Source of the DNA: Nocardiopsis flavescens
GTDB lineage: Bacteria > Actinomycetota > Actinomycetes > Streptosporangiales > Streptosporangiaceae
Assembly (NCBI RefSeq): GCF_900141985.1
Contig: NZ_FQZK01000010.1
Span: forward strand, 186,001-250,000
Direction of reading: 5' to 3'
Length of the DNA stretch: 64,000 nucleotides
Shown piece after piece: positions 16,309 to 26,363 of this stretch; position 1 is the first letter of the stretch, and the number at the start of each line of letters is the position of its first letter. Both the position numbers and the translations under genes were made by a program. Below the pieces are notes generated by a model. That model made no database searches. It had not been told where the DNA came from and saw nothing but the letters and a program-made list of their open reading frames with translations.

Positions 16309-17640
16309 CTACTCCTGCCGAAGGGCGTCGTCGGCGGCGCGCTCCACGGCCTCCAGGGAGGGCTCCGCCTCGGCCTGGCCCAGGAAGGCGGGGTGGAGGC
16401 CGTCCTGGATCGCCAGGGAGAGCGAGTTGTACCCCGGGACCGGCGGCCGGGCGTGCGCCTGCGCCAGGATGTCGCCGAGCATCCGGAAGTTCGGGTCCTC
16501 CGCGTCGTCGTAGACGGACTCCATGGTGGGCGGCAGGCTGTTCCGGGCCAGGAGCGCCTGGGCGTCGGGATCGGTGGCCGCCCACAGGACGAACTCGCGG
16601 GCCAGTTCCTTCTCGTCGCTCAGGGTGCTGACGGCGTTGTTGAGACCGCCCAGGGCGCTGGTGCCGCCCTGCCCGTCGAAGGTCGGCAGCGGGGCGACGG
16701 CGAAGTCGTCCGCGACCGCGCTCTCCTCCCCCGCCTCTCCCGACAGCAGGGGCACGGCGTAGGGCCAGTTGCGCATGTAGACCGCCTCCCCGGCCTGGAA
16801 CAGCGCCCGGGCGTCGTCCTCCACCATGGAGTCGTAGCCCTCGGCGAAGAGCCCGTCGGCGTGGGCGCGGGTCATGAAGTCGAGCGCGGTGGCGGCGGCG
16901 CCGCCCTCCAGGAAGGTGGTGCGGGTCTGCTCCTCGTCGAACAGCTCGCCGCCCGCGGCCCAGAACAGCTCCAGGTAGCTGACGACGAAGCCCTCGTACC
17001 GGTCGCCCTGGCCCACGAAGCCGGAGATCCCCTCCTCCTCGGCGGCCTCGATCCCGGTCTCGTACAGCTCCTGCCAGGTCCGGGGCGGCTCGTCGACGAG
17101 GTCGGTGCGGTAGTAGAGGAAGGCGCCGTTGGAGGAGTACGGGAGGGCGAAGAGCTCCTGGCGCCACTGGGCGGTGTCGACGGCGCCGTCCAGGCTCACC
17201 CCCTCGACCTCCGGGCGCAGGTCCTCCAGGCTCTCGACGTAGCCGAAGTCGGCGAACTCGCCGGTCCAGATCACGTCGAGCCCCAGGACGTCGAACTGCC
17301 CCGCCCGGCTCTGGAGGTCCTGGAACATCGCCTGGCGCTGCTCGTCGGCGGTGGGCGCGAGGAAGTAGATCTCCACCTGCCGGTCGGGGTGGGTCTCGTT
17401 CCACAGCGTGGCGACCTGCTCGTGGACGGCCCGGTCGGCGCCGGTGACGGCCCAGACGAACCGGGGGTCGTCGGCGAGCCCGGCGCCCCCGCCCTCCTGG
17501 CCCGGGGGCGCGCCGCACCCGGTGGACAGGACCAGCAGGAGGGCGGCGGCCCCGGCGGCGAGCGACCGCGCGGCCCGCCGGCCGCGCCCCCGTGGCCGGA
17601 GTCCGCCCGGCCGCGCCGGGCGCGCCTGTGCGAAGGGCAT
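16309..17640 (-). CDS. Sugar-binding lipoprotein (extracellular solute-binding family 1)
   Basis: The 443-residue protein has an Arg-rich N-terminus, a hydrophobic segment and lipobox LSTGC with Cys42 as the lipidation site, so it is anchored outside the membrane. The mature part (FVWAVTGADRAVHEQVATLW, later GRDLDVIWTGEF-like and NNAVSTLSDEKELAREFVLWA regions) is a family 1 CUT1 binding protein resembling maltose/trehalose binders. The substrate cannot be told from sequence. It is first in the operon with the two permeases. A TetR gene lies 180 bases upstream on the same strand. Confidence 0.88.
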   Translation of the reverse strand: MPFAQARPARPGGLRPRGRGRRAARSLAAGAAALLLVLSTGCGAPPGQEGGGAGLADDPRFVWAVTGADRAVHEQVATLWNETHPDRQVEIYFLAPTADEQRQAMFQDLQSRAGQFDVLGLDVIWTGEFADFGYVESLEDLRPEVEGVSLDGAVDTAQWRQELFALPYSSNGAFLYYRTDLVDEPPRTWQELYETGIEAAEEEGISGFVGQGDRYEGFVVSYLELFWAAGGELFDEEQTRTTFLEGGAAATALDFMTRAHADGLFAEGYDSMVEDDARALFQAGEAVYMRNWPYAVPLLSGEAGEESAVADDFAVAPLPTFDGQGGTSALGGLNNAVSTLSDEKELAREFVLWAATDPDAQALLARNSLPPTMESVYDDAEDPNFRMLGDILAQAHARPPVPGYNSLSLAIQDGLHPAFLGQAEAEPSLEAVERAADDALRQE

Positions 17641-17666
17641 GGACCTCTCCTTCCGCGTCCCGGTGA

Positions 17667-19340
<1,674 letters not shown>

Positions 19341-19422
19341 CGCGCAGGTCCCGGCGCGCAGGGCCCGGCCCCTCGGGGCCACGGCCCTGCGCGCGTCCGG
19401 CGCGCCCGGGGGCGCGCCGGGG

Positions 19423-19845
19423 TCAGGCCCCGTACGGGGCGGGGACGTCCAGCACCCAGGTCAGGCCGAAGCGGTCCTTGAGCATGCCGTACACCTGCGC
19501 CCAGGCGGAGGCGCCCAGGGGCTGCACGATCTCGGCGCCCTCGCTCAGCCCCTCCCAGTAGGCGGCGACCTGCTCGACCGAGTCGCCGCGCACCGAGACG
19601 AAGTAGGGCTTCTCACCCGGGTTCCACGACGTGTGGCCGGGGACGTCGTAGGCCATCAGGCGAAAGCCCTCGGCGGACTCCACCTGGCCCCACATGACCT
19701 GGTCGGCCTCGGCCTCGTCGGTGACGCTGTGGGCGTCCTTGTACGTGATCACGGCGATCTCGCCGCCGAACACGCTCCGGTAGAACTCCAGCGCCGCGCG
19801 GGCCTCGCCCCGGAAGTTCGCGTGGATGGTGGTGCCGATGGTCAT
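19423..19845 (-). CDS. PhnB/glyoxalase-like VOC-superfamily protein
   Basis: The 140-residue protein starts at the ATG at 19845 after a GAGGGAACGAAG leader. It has the VOC opening HANFRGEARAALEFYRSVFGGE and the closing GMLKDRFGLTWVLDV, with PYFVSVRGDSVEQVAAYW between, as in PhnB-like 3-demethylubiquinone methyltransferase-related proteins. These are small dimeric proteins, often of unknown activity and sometimes metal-dependent. It is divergent from a WYL regulator gene at 19956, a common arrangement. Confidence 0.82.
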   Translation of the reverse strand: MTIGTTIHANFRGEARAALEFYRSVFGGEIAVITYKDAHSVTDEAEADQVMWGQVESAEGFRLMAYDVPGHTSWNPGEKPYFVSVRGDSVEQVAAYWEGLSEGAEIVQPLGASAWAQVYGMLKDRFGLTWVLDVPAPYGA

Positions 19846-19955
19846 CTTCGTTCCCTCGTCCTCGGTGGATCCCCACGGGCCGGCGGCCCGTTCGACGACC
19901 AAGTTCGCAGGGGAAGCGGCCAGGTGGTGGCCTCTTCTGCGGGCAGGATGGGGCC

Positions 19956-20963
19956 ATGCAGAAAACCTCCGTGCGGCTGCTGAAACTGCTCTCGCTGCTC
20001 CAGGCCCGCCGGGACTGGCCGGGGGCGCTGCTGGCCGACCGCCTGGACGTCAGCCCGCGCACCGTGCGGCGCGACGTCGACCGGCTGCGCGGGCTCGGCT
20101 ACCCGGTGGCGGCCGTCAAGGGCCCCGACGGCGGCTACCGGCTCGACGCGGGCGCCGAGCTGCCGCCGCTGCTGTTCGACGACGGGCAGGCCGTCGCCCT
20201 GGCGGTGGCCCTGCGGCTGGCCGCCGCCGAGGGCTCGGGCGTGGCGGAGGACGCGGTGCGCGCCCTGCTGACGGTCCGCCAGCTCATGCCCGCGCGGCTG
20301 CGCCGCCGGATCGACACCCTGGAGGTCGCGACCGCCCGGCCGCCCGGGTCCCGGCCGGACCCGCCGGTCGACACCGGCGTCCTCGCGGCCCTGGGCTCCG
20401 CCGTGCACGCGCGGGAGGTGCTGCGGTTCGACTACGCGTCCCCCGGCGGGGCGGCCGGGGACGGCGGCCCCCTCGGTCCCCCTCCGCGCCGGGCGGAGCC
20501 CCATCGCCTGGTGGCCCGGGCCGGCCGCTGGTACCTGTTCGCCTGGGACCTGGACCGGGACGCCTGGCGCACCTTCCGGGTGGACCGCCTCACCCCGCGC
20601 CCGCCCGCCGGGCCGCGGTTCACCCCCCGCGAGATCCCGGGCGGGGACGCCGGGGCGTTCGTCGCCGCCCGGTTCCAGGGCGCGGACGGCCCCGGGGGCC
20701 CGCCGTGCCGGGGAGAGGTCGTGCTGGACCTGCCCGCCGCGGCGGCGGCCCCGTTCGTGCGGGAGGGCACCGTCGAGGAGCTGGGGCCGCGGCGGTGCAG
20801 GCTCGTCCTGGACTCGTGGTCGTGGACGGGAATGGCCGCGGACATCGCCCGGTTCGACGCGGGGATCGAGGTCGTGGGACCGGACGGGCTCCGGGACGCC
20901 GTCGCCCGGCTGGCCGAACGCTTCGCCGCGGCGGTCGGCCGCCCGGGGGCGGGCTCCCCCTGA
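19956..20963 (+). CDS. WYL-domain transcriptional regulator
   Basis: The 335-residue protein has an N-terminal winged helix-turn-helix (VRLLKLLSLLQARRDWPG then VSPRTVRRDVDRLRGLGYPV) and a central WYL domain (EPHRLVARAGRWYLFAWDLD, FRVDRL) followed by the WCX C-terminal region. Such proteins are cytoplasmic regulators in actinobacteria, thought to sense nucleic acids or small ligands. It probably controls the divergent VOC-family gene across a 110-base gap, where I see no clear operator. Confidence 0.9.
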   Translation: MQKTSVRLLKLLSLLQARRDWPGALLADRLDVSPRTVRRDVDRLRGLGYPVAAVKGPDGGYRLDAGAELPPLLFDDGQAVALAVALRLAAAEGSGVAEDAVRALLTVRQLMPARLRRRIDTLEVATARPPGSRPDPPVDTGVLAALGSAVHAREVLRFDYASPGGAAGDGGPLGPPPRRAEPHRLVARAGRWYLFAWDLDRDAWRTFRVDRLTPRPPAGPRFTPREIPGGDAGAFVAARFQGADGPGGPPCRGEVVLDLPAAAAAPFVREGTVEELGPRRCRLVLDSWSWTGMAADIARFDAGIEVVGPDGLRDAVARLAERFAAAVGRPGAGSP

Positions 20964-21017
20964 ACGGGGGCGCGCCCGGTTCCCGCCCGCGCGGCGGTCC
21001 TCCGCCGTGCCGCGCCC

Positions 21018-21053
21018 TTGCGGCGCCATCTGTAACTCCCTAAGGTGGTTACA
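21018..21053 (+). promoter_or_regulatory. Promoter/operator of the CGNR-RidA unit, overlapping the start codon
   Basis: An inverted repeat with outer arms TGTAAC and GTTACA and inner arms CCT and AGG around a central A spans 21031-21053; its last base is the A of the ATG. TTGCGG (21018-21023) and TAAGGT (21041-21046), 17 bases apart, could be the -35 and -10 elements of a leaderless promoter. Self-repression by the CGNR protein is an inference. Confidence 0.5.
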
Positions 21054-21649
21054 TGAGCGAGCGCGCGGAAACGGGACGCTGGATCGTCTCGCGGGACGGT
21101 CAGCGCTGGTGGTTCGACCCCGGCGCACGGTCCCTCGACTTCGCCTACACCGGCGGGTTCGAGGGACCTCCCGAATGGGAGGACTGGCACGGTCCCGCGG
21201 ACGTGGAGCGGTGGTGGCGGGAGCGGTTCGGGGCGGAGGTGGAGGTCGACGCGTCGGCGTACGAGGACGCGCGCGCCCTGCGCGGGGCCGTCGCCCGCGG
21301 GGCGCTGGCGGTCTCCGGAGGGCTGGCGGTCCCGGCCGGCGACGCCGCGACGATCGACCGCCACGCGGCGATGCCCGACCTGCCGCCGCAGCTCGGCACG
21401 CCCGTCGCCCCCACCCACGAACGGCTGCTCGCCGCGGTGGCGCGCGACGCGGTCGGGACACTCCGGCGGACCGACCGCCTGCGCGCCTGCTCCGCCGACG
21501 ACTGCGCACTCGTCTACCTGGACACCTCGCGCGCCGGCTCGCGCACCTGGTGCTCCATGAGCCGGTGCGGGAACCGGCACAAGATCCGCCGGCTGCGCGA
21601 ACGGCGCGCGGCCGGACACACCACTCGAAACGTGACAGAGGAGAACTGA
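21053..21649 (+). CDS. CGNR zinc-finger regulator with ABATE domain
   Basis: The 198-residue protein carries at the C-terminus two CX4C pairs, CSADDC and CSMSRC, continuing into the GNR signature and a basic tail (HKIRRLRERRAAG), which define the CGNR zinc finger expected to bind DNA. The N-terminal part (RSLDFAYTG, then a helical region) corresponds to the ABATE ligand-sensing domain. It reads with the RidA gene only 1 base downstream. The palindrome overlapping its start codon suggests autoregulation. Confidence 0.88.
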   Translation: MSERAETGRWIVSRDGQRWWFDPGARSLDFAYTGGFEGPPEWEDWHGPADVERWWRERFGAEVEVDASAYEDARALRGAVARGALAVSGGLAVPAGDAATIDRHAAMPDLPPQLGTPVAPTHERLLAAVARDAVGTLRRTDRLRACSADDCALVYLDTSRAGSRTWCSMSRCGNRHKIRRLRERRAAGHTTRNVTEEN

Positions 21650-21650
21650 G

Positions 21651-22040
21651 ATGCCGGGAATCACCCACCTGAACCCCGCCGGACTGCACACCAACCCCGC
21701 CTTCTCGCAGGGGGTGCGCGCGGACGGCGGGTCTCTGGTCGTCGTCGGCGGGCAGAACGGCACCGGCGGCGACGGCGCCGTCGTCCCGGGCGGCCTGGGC
21801 GCGCAGACGGTCCAGGCGTTCCGCAACGTGCTCGCGGTGCTCGCGGAGGCGGGGGCCGACCAGGGCCACGTCGTCAAACTGACCGTCCACCTGAAGGCGG
21901 GCGAGGACGTCACCGCCGGGTACCGGGCCGCGGGCGAGGTGTGGGGGCCGCACCCGACCGCGATCACCGTGCTCCAGGTGGCGGGGTTCGCCCGGCCCGA
22001 CGCCCTGGTGGAGATCGACGCCCTCGCCGTGGTCCCCTGA
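21651..22040 (+). CDS. RidA/YjgF-family enamine/imine deaminase-like protein
   Basis: The 129-residue protein has the family's SQGVRADGGSLVVVGGQNG start, QTVQAFRNVLAVLAEAGAD helix, and VVKLTVHLKAGEDV and VEIDALAVV strands. RidA proteins form trimers and hydrolyse reactive enamine or imine intermediates. The Arg that binds substrate carboxylate in RidA proper (in an R-x-x-V-x-V near residue 105) is not obvious here, since the corresponding region reads TAITVLQV, so this is probably an Rid subgroup with another substrate. It follows the CGNR regulator by one base and is likely co-transcribed. Confidence 0.87.
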   Translation: MPGITHLNPAGLHTNPAFSQGVRADGGSLVVVGGQNGTGGDGAVVPGGLGAQTVQAFRNVLAVLAEAGADQGHVVKLTVHLKAGEDVTAGYRAAGEVWGPHPTAITVLQVAGFARPDALVEIDALAVVP

Positions 22041-22070
22041 CCGGAGGGCGCCCGGCCGCCGCTCCGGGCC

Positions 22071-23042
22071 TCAGGGAAAGGTGATCAGGGGCTTGGCGCC
22101 GCCGCGGCCCGGGGAGCCGAGCACGGCCTCCAGGTCGCCCAGGCGGTGGCTGCCGCCCAGGCGGGTGCGCAGCCGCCCCTGCCGCAGGTGGCCGAAGACC
22201 GGGCGGAACAGGTCCGCGAGGGGTGTCCGGCCGGAGTGGACGAGGTCGCGGAGGCGGAACATCTCGACCCTCGTCCCCCGGTCCCCGGCGAAGCAGGCGG
22301 CGGGGAGCGGGACCCCGGACAGCAGCCCGTAGTGCACCAGGACCCCGCCCGGGCGCAGTACCTCCGTGAGGTGGACTCCCCCGGGGCCGCCGACGCAGTC
22401 GAAGACGACGTCGGCGGTCGGGCCGCCGAGGGCTTCGCGCAGGCGCGCGGGGGCGTCGGGGTCCTCGGCGTCCAGCACGGCGGCCCACGCCGAGGGGTCG
22501 GCCACGGCGCCCGTGCCGGAGCCGCGGACCAGCCCGACCGGCGCGATACCGCGGAGGCGGAGCAGTTCCGCGAGGTGCCCCGCGATGGTCGAGGCCGCCG
22601 CGTCGACCACCACGGCCCGGGTCCCGCCGGTGATGTGGCGGTCCACCATGGCCACGGCGGTGAGCGGGTTGATGTAGGCGAAGCAGGCGTCGCGGTCCGC
22701 GATGTCGTCGGGGACCGCGACGCACCAGTCCGCGGAGAGGTTCCTGGCCTCCTGCCAGTTACCCGCGGAGCCGATCGGCAGCACCCGGCGTCCCACCATC
22801 CCGCCCCGCACACCGGGGCCCGCGGCGGTGACCACGCCCACGCCCTCGAAGCCGGGGACGAAGGGGAAGGCCGTCCGGGAGCCGTAGGCGCCGGAGACCG
22901 TGACCAGGTCCGACGGGTTGACCGTGCTCGCGGCCAGCCGCACCCGGACCTCGCCGGGGCCCGGCGGCGGGGGCTCGGCCAGGTCGGTGATCCGCACGAC
23001 GTCCGCCGCGGGGCCGGGGGTGGTGGCGACCGCACCGATCAC
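22071..23042 (-). CDS. Medium-chain dehydrogenase/reductase (quinone or enoyl reductase type)
   Basis: The 323-residue protein starts at the GTG at 23042, which has AAGGAG 8 bases upstream; a further GTG at 23078 has none. It has ASTVNPSDLVTVSGAYG and PFVPGFEGVGVV, typical of NADPH-dependent quinone oxidoreductases and MECR-type enoyl reductases, and a Rossmann region VVVDAAASTIAGHLAELLRLRG. Catalytic zinc ligands are absent, as expected for the zinc-free branch. It would transfer hydride from NADPH to a quinone or enoyl substrate. It converges with the RidA gene. Confidence 0.85.
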   Translation of the reverse strand: MIGAVATTPGPAADVVRITDLAEPPPPGPGEVRVRLAASTVNPSDLVTVSGAYGSRTAFPFVPGFEGVGVVTAAGPGVRGGMVGRRVLPIGSAGNWQEARNLSADWCVAVPDDIADRDACFAYINPLTAVAMVDRHITGGTRAVVVDAAASTIAGHLAELLRLRGIAPVGLVRGSGTGAVADPSAWAAVLDAEDPDAPARLREALGGPTADVVFDCVGGPGGVHLTEVLRPGGVLVHYGLLSGVPLPAACFAGDRGTRVEMFRLRDLVHSGRTPLADLFRPVFGHLRQGRLRTRLGGSHRLGDLEAVLGSPGRGGAKPLITFP

Positions 23043-23099
23043 GGGTCGGGCTCCTTCGCGGACGGCTCCGGGGGTCACCGCGATTCTAGGGCGCGGCGG

Positions 23100-23339
23100 T
23101 CAGCGGCCGGAGTGGTCGATGACGTTGCCGTTGGAGCAGTTGTCGACGTGGTCGCTCACGTAGTCGCCCAGGACGGGGACCACCGCGACCTCCTGGAGGC
23201 AGACCGCCGCGGAGGTGAAGTTCCAGTTGTTCGCGGCGTTCACCCCGCCGCCGAAGTTGGAGTCGTCGGCGGCGTGGGCGGGAGAGCCGACCCCCAGGGC
23301 GGCCAGGGCGAGGAAGGCGGTGACGAGGGTTTTCTTCAT
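23100..23339 (-). CDS. Small secreted protein of unknown function
   Basis: The 79-residue precursor has a clear Sec signal (MKKTLVTAFLALAALGVG, cleavage after AHA) and a mature peptide of about 56 residues rich in Asn, Val and Asp, with two Cys (VCLQEV and DNCSNG) that could form a disulphide. The CLQEVAVVPVLGDYV stretch is faintly reminiscent of rodlin proteins of aerial hyphae, but it is too short to assign. GGAGTTG precedes the ATG and the upstream 60 bases are unusually AT-rich, suggesting its own promoter. It borders a long repeat tract. Confidence 0.7.
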   Translation of the reverse strand: MKKTLVTAFLALAALGVGSPAHAADDSNFGGGVNAANNWNFTSAAVCLQEVAVVPVLGDYVSDHVDNCSNGNVIDHSGR

Positions 23340-23537
23340 GCGACAACTCCAATTACGGTATGAACAAAATCAATCACAAAGAGTAACAGTAGTTTTCGTC
23401 CCGAGCGGGGTGCCCGACCACTGCCGGTCGGCGGACCGGGGCCCCGGCCACGCGGTTTCCCACCCGCTTGGAGCGCCGGGCCGCAGCCCGGGATTGGACC
23501 GGGGCCTGTGCCGTAGTTGTTGTTCTCCGAACCGGAG

Positions 23538-24090
23538 CGCCCGGCCACTGCCGGTCGGCGGACCGCGACCCCGGCCACAGCCGGAGGGTGTCGCTCCCAC
23601 CCCGGGTCGCGGGGGTGAGAGCTCGACCGGAGTTCTCCAGAAGCTCAGCCGCTTGGAAAGGGCGGCCAGCGGAGCGTGGACCTGGCCCCGGCGCGGTCGG
23701 CGGGCGGCAGATTTTCAGTGGGAAGCGTTGGGTGCACGTCGTCAGTGGCGGGGGTGTCATCCGGGGCTGGGTCGAGCGAGGCGATCCCAGCTCAGCCGCC
23801 CGGATCGGGAGGAATGCCCCCTGAAAAGAGCGGTGGGCGCGACAAGCAGCCCGTACGTAGAGCCCACCCATGCCCTCCCAACGCCGTAGGGGGTGAAACG
23901 TGCGCTCTCTCTGGGCCTCCAGCACAGCCGGTGAGCGTTGATCCACACCCCGACCCCGGGGGGTGTGGGGAGGGCGTACCTCCCTCCGCAGACACACGGG
24001 GGTGAAGCCCGCGCGTATCTGCTCGCCGCGCCCCTGAGGGTTGTCCACCCGCCAGGAGCGCTCAGCCGTAGCCGGAGGGTGTCCCGCTGC
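23538..24090 (+). repeat. Left arm of a large imperfect inverted repeat
   Basis: Read on the plus strand this arm matches the complement of about 24870-25455. Shared exact stretches include CGACCGGAGTTCTCCAGAAG, GCGGAGCGTGGACCTGGCCC, GGGGGTGTCATCCGGGGCTG and GCGTTGATCCA, with gaps and substitutions between. A shorter extra copy of its beginning (GCCGGTCGGCGGACC) lies at about 23420. No coding potential is convincing on either strand. Confidence 0.75.
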
Positions 24091-24869
24091 CTCAGGTCGC
24101 GCGGAGTGAAGCCCGCACGTACCTTCGCGCCCCGCCGCCGGGGGTTGCCCACCCGCCTGGAGCCCTCGGCCCCAGCCGGAGGGTGTCCCGCTGCCTCAGG
24201 TCGCGCGGGGTGAAGGCCGCGCGTACCTTCGCGCCGAGCCCCTGGGGGTTGTGGGAGGGAGAACCGCGACCCGGGCCCAGGGTCGTCCACCCGCCCGGCG
24301 CCCCACGCCGCGCGAGAGCTGTGCGTGCGCGCGGCCTCGACCCGTCGTGGTGCGGGAGGGAGCTTCGGTGCGGGTTACTACGTCTGTGGTTGGTGTTCCA
24401 AGCGAGGTTGTGAGCGACCGCGCGGCCCCGGTCGGACCTTTCCTCCCTTTCCGCGTGGTCGGGCGGGGCAGGCCTCGCCCGGACCCGCCCCCGGACAGCA
24501 CACCCCCACCACCCGGGACGTGCGGCCCACGCACCCGCCTGCCACTCTGCCGCCCCTCGTATCGTGGGGGCGGATCCGGCTCCGCCGGTCTGTACCTTCC
24601 CAAGCGGTGACCGTCTTGGAAACCAAAGGTTCTGGTCGGGCGCGACCACAGACCGCCGTTTCCAGCGGGTGACCGTCCTGGAAGCCTCCAAGTCCGCCTC
24701 ACCCCCTGGCGCGGAGCACGCGGGAGCGTGACCCGACACCCCCTGTGGCCAGGCCGAGCGAGAACGCGCGGCCTTACCCCGCGCGACCCGTCCTGGGAGC
24801 GGCACCCTCCGGCTACGGCTGAGCGCTCCAAGCGGGTGGACGACCCCCAGGGGCGCGGCCAGCAAGCAC
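24091..24869. repeat. Repeat-rich core between the inverted arms
   Basis: The core carries tandem copies of a unit of about 105 bases beginning CAGCCGGAGGGTGTCCCGCT, at about 24069 and 24174, with inverted relatives near 24800 and 24915. The stretch 24400-24560 is a third, more diverged copy (inverted orientation) of the module near 23720-23850. Paired GGTGACCGTC boxes occur at 24604 and 24669. I see no gene. Confidence 0.6.
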
Positions 24870-25455
24870 CCGCGGCCCTACCCCGCACGCCCTTGCGTGA
24901 GAGCGATGCCCTCCGGCTGTGGCCGGGGGCTCCAAGAAGGTGAACAACCCCCAGGGGCGCGGCGGGTCAGGTGCGCGCGGCCTTCACCCCCAGGGGTTCG
25001 CGGAGCCGAGTACGCCCTCGTCAACCCCCTGGAGCCGGGGTATGGATCAACGCTGACCGGCTGTGCCCGGGGCCCAGAGACAGCGCACGCTCCACCCCCC
25101 ATTGCGTTGAGGAGGGCATGGGTGTGCTCTACGTACGGGCCGCTTGTCGCGCCCACCACCGTTTTCAGGGGGCATTCCTCCCGCCGCTGTGTCTGGGCTG
25201 GGATCGCCTCGCTTGACCCAGCCCCGGATGACACCCCCACCACCACGGACGTGAGCCCAACGCGCTGGCCTTGCGGTCTGCCGTGCGCCGACTGCGCCGG
25301 GGCCAGGTCCACGCTCCGCCGGCCGCCCACTCCAAGCGGCTGAGCTTCTGGAGAACTCCGGTCGAGCTCTCACCCCCGCCACCTGAGCGGGGAGCGACAC
25401 CCTCCGGCTGTGGCCGGGGTCGCGGTCCGCCGACCGGCTGGAGCCGGGCGCTCCG
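24870..25455 (-). repeat. Right arm of a large imperfect inverted repeat
   Basis: Complementary partner of 23538-24090. It ends about 20 bases before the terminator hairpin of tRNA-Ala, so the whole element sits immediately 3' of that tRNA. Similarity to the left arm was judged by eye at roughly three quarters identity or better. Confidence 0.75.
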
Positions 25456-25474
25456 GGCGGGTGGGGACGACGAA

Positions 25475-25514
25475 ACGACCCCGCCGGTGGCCGATGGCCG
25501 CCGAGCGGGGTCGT
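25475..25514 (-). terminator. Terminator of the second tRNA-Ala
   Basis: Perfect 10-bp outer arms (ACGACCCCGC with GCGGGGTCGT) enclose a second stem GGTGGCC/GGCCGCC. It is very close to the hairpin at 9450-9490, so the tRNA copies share a terminator type. Confidence 0.7.
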
Positions 25515-25525
25515 TCCGAGTGGAG

Positions 25526-25598
25526 TGGAGCTATGGGGATTCGAACCCCAGACCTCCTCCATGCCATGGAGGCGCGCTACCAACTGCGCCATAGCCCC
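25526..25598 (-). tRNA. tRNA-Ala, anticodon GGC (second copy)
   Basis: Identical over all 73 bases to the gene at 9503-9575, with the same cloverleaf, anticodon GGC, discriminator A and no encoded CCA. It lies 80 bases after the histidine phosphatase gene on the same strand, which is its usual position in actinobacteria behind nadD and rsfS. Confidence 0.95.
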
Positions 25599-25678
25599 TT
25601 GTGGGAGTCGGACCTCGTGCTTTCGCGCGCTGCCGACTCCCACACCATAGCGGAATCCCGTCCGAACGTCGAAACGGA

Positions 25679-26302
25679 TTACGCGTCGTCGCTGAGCACC
25701 ACCGGCTCGGGCAGGCTGGCCGCGTTGTGCTCCATGAGCCGCCAGTGGCCCCTGCGCTGCTGGAGCACCGACCAGCAGCAGTTGCTGAGCGGGCCCAGGA
25801 TCTCGCGCTGCTCGTCGGCGAGGCCGAGCATGCGGGCGATGCCCACGCGCAGCGCGGCGCCGTGGCTGACCACGACCAGCAGGCCGCCCTCCGGGGTGCG
25901 GGACAGCGCCCGCCGGACGGCGGCGTGCATGCGGTCGCCGACCTCCCCGATGGGCTCTCCGTCGGGGATGTCCATGCGCGGGTGCCGGTCGGGCCAGCGC
26001 GCGGCCAGCTCCTTGCCGGTGAACCCCTCCCAGGATCCGCCGAACCGCTCGCGCAGCCCCTTGTCGTACTCGATCGGCAGCCCGGTCGCCCGGCCGAGGC
26101 GGCCGGCCGTGTCGGCGGCCCGTTTGAGGTCGGAGGCCACGATCAGGTCGGGCTCCAGGGTGGCGAGCAGGCGGCCCGCCCGCTCGGCCTGGGCGTGCCC
26201 CACCTTGTCGAGTTCGATATCGGTCTGCCCTTGGAAGCGGTTCTCCGCGTTCCACGCGGTACGGCCGTGCCGCCAGAACAGCACGCGACGGGTGTCGGTC
26301 AC
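25679..26302 (-). CDS. Histidine phosphatase (phosphoglycerate mutase-like)
   Basis: The 207-residue protein starts at the GTG at 26302; a longer reading overlaps the rsfS end without support. The catalytic RHG motif is in LFWRHGRTAWNAENRFQGQTD, followed by ASDLKRAADTAGRL and, near residue 155, VSHGAALR with the second catalytic His. This cofactor-dependent PGM-like phosphatase follows rsfS and nadD in many actinobacteria; its substrate is usually undetermined, and true mutase activity is unlikely given the short length. It lies 61 bases after rsfS. Confidence 0.9.
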   Translation of the reverse strand: MTDTRRVLFWRHGRTAWNAENRFQGQTDIELDKVGHAQAERAGRLLATLEPDLIVASDLKRAADTAGRLGRATGLPIEYDKGLRERFGGSWEGFTGKELAARWPDRHPRMDIPDGEPIGEVGDRMHAAVRRALSRTPEGGLLVVVSHGAALRVGIARMLGLADEQREILGPLSNCCWSVLQQRRGHWRLMEHNAASLPEPVVLSDDA

Positions 26303-26363
26303 CTTGGTGCGTCTCTCCACTCGGGGGTGTTGCGCGAGCCCCGCGGCCGGGGCGGCGGTGCGG

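Noticed and set aside
23370..25340. Several frames of 150-250 codons in the inverted-repeat element
   Set aside because: They are repetitive, lack ribosome sites and family motifs, and similar frames occur on both strands because of the inverted repeat.
23538..25455. Insertion sequence with terminal inverted repeats
   Set aside because: No transposase frame or fragment is recognisable between the arms, and no target-site duplication is visible; arms of about 550 bases are far longer than IS ends.
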